The notes under the pieces: generated by a model
What the model was told of the DNA's origin: nothing
The model's input: only the letters and a program-made list of their open reading frames with translations
Database searches by the model: none
Part shown: piece by piece, positions 5,162 to 7,776 of the stretch
Layout: each line of letters opens with the position of its first letter
Position numbering within the stretch: position 1 is the first letter of the stretch
Made by a program: the position numbers and the translations under genes
Origin: JAPEKQ01 sp964516845
GTDB lineage: Bacteria; Joyebacterota; Joyebacteria; Joyebacterales; Joyebacteraceae
Direction of reading: 5' to 3'
Assembly: GCA_964516845.1 (NCBI GenBank)
Contig: CAZEXP010000065.1
Location: 1-7,776, forward strand
DNA: 7,776 bases

Positions 5162-6883
5162 TTGGGCCGCGTCGAACGGACCGCCCTGATCTCGATCGGG
5201 ATCAACGCCGGACTGGTCGCCCTCAAACTGGCGCTGGCGTTTCTCTCCGGGAGTCTCGCGCTCGTCGCCGACGCGTGGCACTCCGGGTCGGATGTCGCCG
5301 CGTCCGGGCTCGTCTGGGCGGGCGCACGCATCACGCGCCGCGAGAACCGTATCAACCTCGCCGTCATCGAGAACATCATCGGGATCGTCATCGCGCTGCT
5401 CATCTTCTGGGCGGCGTTCGGCATCTTCCGTCGCGTGTCGGTCGTCGCGACCGAAGGCATCCGCAATCTCCCCATCGCCATCGTAGGCACGCTGCTCGCA
5501 GCGCTCGTCTCATACTACTCCGCGCAGTACAAACTCTACGTCGGACATGAGACCGGAAGTGTGAGCCTCGTCGCCGACGGCTATCACTCTCGCATGGACA
5601 TGCTCACGAGCGTGGCCGTCGTCATCGGACTGATGGGTCACGCCATCGGCATCGAGCTCGACCGCATCGCGGCCGTGGTCGTGACCGTGTTCATCGTCGG
5701 TTCGGGCGTCGAGATCTTCTCGGCGTCGATCGGGGGTCTGAGGCAGGGGACGATCACGAAGACCGGCGGGTACGCGTGGCTGGCCGAGACGAAGCCGATC
5801 GCGTGGATCGCGTCGTGTCTCGACAGGACCGGGTCCGGCGAACGCATCCGGTACGCGTGGCTCTGGTGCCTCAAGCCGAGGACGCGGCGCCGCGCGCTCA
5901 AGCTCGCCATCTGGCTCGTCATCCTCGCCTGGGCAGCCACGGCGCTCATCTTCGTGGGCCCAGGCTATGAGGGCGTTCTCATCCGGTTCGGCCAGGCGCA
6001 GGAGGGAACGCTTGCCCCGGGCGCGCACGTGAAGATGCCGTGGCCGGTCGATCGAGTGGAACGAGTGGCGATGCCGATGGTGCGCCGCGTCGAGATCGGA
6101 TTCAGGACGCGCGACATCCCGCGTGCCGTCACCAAGGTCGCCGAGGAGTTCTACGCGACGCTCTGGGAGAGCCGGCACGCCGCGGGTACCTACGAGAAGC
6201 TGCCCGAGGAGGCGCTCCGCCTCACCGGAGATGAGAACATCGTCGACATGAACATGGTCCTCCTCTATCGCGTGAGCGATGCGCGGCGATACCTCTTCAG
6301 TATCTCCGATCCGGAGGCGTACATCCGGTCCGTGACCGAGTACATTCTGGGCGTCTCCGCGGGCTCGAGAGCCATCGACGATGTGCTCACGGTCGACCGC
6401 GCCATGTTCGAGGATGTGCTCGTCGAGGGCGTGCAGAGCGCGCTCGACGCGGCCGAGGTCGGAGTCGAGATCCTCGGCGTCCGGCTCCAGGACATCCACC
6501 CGCCGCTCGAGGTCGTCCCGGCGTTCCGCGACGTCTCGAGCGCGCGCGAGGACAAGAACCGCATTATCAATGAGGCCTACGGCTACATGAACCAGACCGT
6601 GCCGCGGGCCCGGGGCGAGGGAAAACAGCTCGTCTCCGAGGCGACCGGCGCGAGCCACGCGCGGCAGAGCCGCGCGGTCGGTGATGCCACGCGTTTCACC
6701 CTGCTCGCCGAGCGCTACGCCAGGGCGAAGGGCGTCCACAGGACGCGCCTCCATATAGAGGCGATGGAGAAGCTCCTTGTGGGCGTTGAGAAGTACATCG
6801 TGAGCGAGGATGTCAACCTGAAGGGGTACGACATCAGACTGTACGACAGGACGCTGGGTGTACGACTGCCCACGGGCGAGTAG
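5162..6883 (+). CDS. CDF metal transporter-HflK fusion protein
   Basis: A continuous 573-residue protein joining two families that are normally separate. Residues 1-192 form a cation diffusion facilitator membrane module with about six helices (roughly 8-28, 34-56, 66-90, 102-124, 132-158, 164-186). Each HxxxD motif of the CDF metal site is present: His40/Asp44 in VADAWHSGSD (helix 2) and His142/Asp146 in VADGYHSRMD (helix 5). The cytoplasmic metal-binding and dimerising C-terminal domain of CDFs is missing. A linker (about 193-245) ends in KPRTRRR. HflK follows: membrane helix 246-265, SPFH entry GPGYEGVLIRFG, then MPWPVDRVE, LTGDENIVD (354-362), LQDIHPP (442-448), and the coiled coil beginning AREDKNRIINEA (461 on). 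HflK with HflC forms a periplasmic-side cage around FtsH. Six CDF helices plus a basic linker leave the HflK helix entering from the cytoplasm, as in normal HflK. The start is TTG with an excellent Shine-Dalgarno. Family calls are firm; metal transport and FtsH modulation in one protein are inferred. Confidence 0.93.
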   Translation: MGRVERTALISIGINAGLVALKLALAFLSGSLALVADAWHSGSDVAASGLVWAGARITRRENRINLAVIENIIGIVIALLIFWAAFGIFRRVSVVATEGIRNLPIAIVGTLLAALVSYYSAQYKLYVGHETGSVSLVADGYHSRMDMLTSVAVVIGLMGHAIGIELDRIAAVVVTVFIVGSGVEIFSASIGGLRQGTITKTGGYAWLAETKPIAWIASCLDRTGSGERIRYAWLWCLKPRTRRRALKLAIWLVILAWAATALIFVGPGYEGVLIRFGQAQEGTLAPGAHVKMPWPVDRVERVAMPMVRRVEIGFRTRDIPRAVTKVAEEFYATLWESRHAAGTYEKLPEEALRLTGDENIVDMNMVLLYRVSDARRYLFSISDPEAYIRSVTEYILGVSAGSRAIDDVLTVDRAMFEDVLVEGVQSALDAAEVGVEILGVRLQDIHPPLEVVPAFRDVSSAREDKNRIINEAYGYMNQTVPRARGEGKQLVSEATGASHARQSRAVGDATRFTLLAERYARAKGVHRTRLHIEAMEKLLVGVEKYIVSEDVNLKGYDIRLYDRTLGVRLPTGE

Positions 6884-6898
6884 CACGTCCCGCCCTCA

Positions 6899-6904
6899 GA
6901 GAGG
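6899..6904 (+). promoter_or_regulatory. Ribosome binding site of hflC
   Basis: GAGAGG lies 9 bases before the ATG at 6914. Another in-frame ATG at 6905 directly abuts this site and would leave no spacing, so 6914 is the better start. Confidence 0.7.
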
Positions 6905-6913
6905 ATGCAACCG

Positions 6914-7776
6914 ATGAAACAACGCTTCTATGGCCTGGCCGTCCTGATCGTGCTGCTGCTGTTCGCGCGGTCCGCCGTGTTCGTCGTCGACGAGACACAG
7001 ATGGCCATCGTCACGCAGTTCGGAAGTCCGGTGCGGGTGGTGGAGGAGGCGGGGCTGAACTGGAAACTTCCGCAGCCGATCCAGGCGGTCAGGTTCTTCG
7101 ATAGCCGGCTTCTGGTCTTCGACCCGAAGCCGACCGAGTTCCTGACGAACGACAAGAAGAACATCGTCGCCGACGCGTACGTTGCGTGGCGCATCGCCGA
7201 GCCACGCATGTTCCTCGAGACCGTCACCGACCGCGAGGGCGCGGAGGTGCGGATGGCCGACATCGTCGCGTCCGAGATGGGAGCCGCCCTCGGTCAGTAT
7301 CCTCTGACCGCGCTCATCTCGACCAATCCTGAGGAGATGCGCATCACCGAGATCATGGGTGTCGTGACCGAGGGCTGCCGCGCGACGGCCGCCGCGAACT
7401 TCGGCATAGAGGTCGCGGAGGTCCGGATGAAGCGGCTCGCCTTCCCCGAGCAGAACAAGCAGAGCGTGTTCGACCGCATGCGCGCCGAGCGCGAGCGGAC
7501 GGCCAAACGCTATCGCTCGGAGGGGGAGGAGGAAGCCATCGCGATCCGTGCCGAGGCCGACCGGGAGCGGCAGGAGATCCTGGCAACCGCCTATCAGGAG
7601 GCGGAGGGCATCCGCGGCGCGGGCGAGGCGGCAGCGATGAGGATCTACGGGAGCGCGTACAACGCCGACCCGGAGTTCTACAAGTTCCTCAGGACCCTCG
7701 AGTCGTACTCGACGATCCTCGACGAACGGACGACGCTCGTTCTCTCGTCGGACTCGGAGCTTCTCGGACTCCTCAA
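6914..7776 (+). CDS. hflC: FtsH protease regulator HflC, nearly complete, cut at right edge
   Basis: SPFH/band-7 protein HflC, the partner of HflK in the membrane complex that encloses and modulates the AAA protease FtsH. 287 codons are visible with no stop, and family members are usually about 290-330 residues, so little is missing. A single N-terminal membrane helix (about residues 5-20, rich in Leu/Val) anchors it, with the rest expected on the periplasmic side. Family signatures in order: VDETQMAIVTQFG just after the helix; GLNWKLPQPIQAV; DPKPTEFLTNDKKNIVADAY; FGIEVAEVRMKRLAFPEQNK; the coiled-coil start SVFDRMRAERERTAKRYRSE; the highly charged EGEEEAIAIRAEADRER; and the end block DPEFYKFLRTLESY followed by TTLVLSSDSELL. 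It lies 30 bases after the CDF-HflK stop, so the two are surely co-transcribed and probably made together as complex partners. Nothing in HflC itself looks unusual, which suggests that the HflK side of the fusion still works in a normal HflKC complex. Confidence 0.96.
   Translation, partial: MKQRFYGLAVLIVLLLFARSAVFVVDETQMAIVTQFGSPVRVVEEAGLNWKLPQPIQAVRFFDSRLLVFDPKPTEFLTNDKKNIVADAYVAWRIAEPRMFLETVTDREGAEVRMADIVASEMGAALGQYPLTALISTNPEEMRITEIMGVVTEGCRATAAANFGIEVAEVRMKRLAFPEQNKQSVFDRMRAERERTAKRYRSEGEEEAIAIRAEADRERQEILATAYQEAEGIRGAGEAAAMRIYGSAYNADPEFYKFLRTLESYSTILDERTTLVLSSDSELLGLL

Noticed and set aside
2504..5281. Long - strand open frames opposite gyrA (2504-3733 and 3764-5281).
   Set aside because: Same GC-driven shadow effect; compositionally biased translations with no family motifs, opposite a clear gyrA.
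5720..5900. The CDF-HflK joint being a sequencing artefact or hidden gene boundary.
   Set aside because: There is no stop in the frame, no ATG, GTG or TTG with a ribosome binding site just before the HflK helix, and codon bias is even across the joint. Read-level data would still be needed for proof.
5510..6886. A 458-codon - strand open frame opposite the CDF-HflK gene.
   Set aside because: No recognisable domain, and the + strand frame shows conserved CDF and HflK motifs throughout.
1..7776. tRNA, rRNA, CRISPR arrays, insertion sequences or prophage genes.
   Set aside because: No cloverleaf-like segment, spaced short repeats, transposase motifs or terminal inverted repeats were seen; nearly all of the window is occupied by the five genes.

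Overview
All genes in this window lie on the + strand of a GC-rich bacterial chromosome. They are packed tightly, and four of the five belong to conserved families. In order: the 3' part of a dciA-like (DUF721) gene, gyrB, gyrA, a gene encoding a cation-diffusion-facilitator (CDF) transporter fused to HflK, and hflC, which runs off the right edge only a short way from its expected end. Presence of both HflK and HflC suggests a bacterium with an FtsH/HflKC membrane quality-control complex. The phylum cannot be fixed from the sequence alone; the strong G/C third-position bias and the unusual protein architectures would fit an uncultivated lineage, but that is inference.

Left half (1-5002), replication and DNA topology. 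The end of a DciA-type protein overlaps the start of gyrB, and gyrB is followed after 22 bases by gyrA. The order DUF721-gyrB-gyrA is commonly found downstream of dnaA-dnaN-recF near the chromosomal origin, so recF may lie just to the left. Together GyrB (ATPase and TOPRIM) and GyrA (breakage-reunion and DNA-wrapping pinwheel) form DNA gyrase. The catalytic residues of both subunits are intact. GyrB carries an unusual N-terminal extension of about 119 residues, mostly Lys/Ala/Pro, resembling a eukaryotic H1 tail or bacterial H1-like tails, followed by a short acidic linker.

Spacer (5003-5161). There is no gene here. It holds two abutting inverted repeats, the second a strong 35-base hairpin. 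This hairpin ends two bases before the ribosome binding site of the next gene. No T-tract follows it, so it does not look like a standard intrinsic terminator.

Right half (5162-7776), membrane quality control. The first gene starts at a TTG with a very good Shine-Dalgarno and encodes one continuous protein. Its six-helix CDF metal-transporter module has both His-x3-Asp metal-site motifs but lacks the usual cytoplasmic C-terminal domain. It runs through a basic linker into a complete HflK (one membrane helix, SPFH domain, coiled coil). hflC follows 30 bases later. HflK and HflC are the partners of the cage that surrounds and regulates the FtsH protease. The fusion would therefore put metal transporters around the base of that cage, and it is the most unusual thing in the window.
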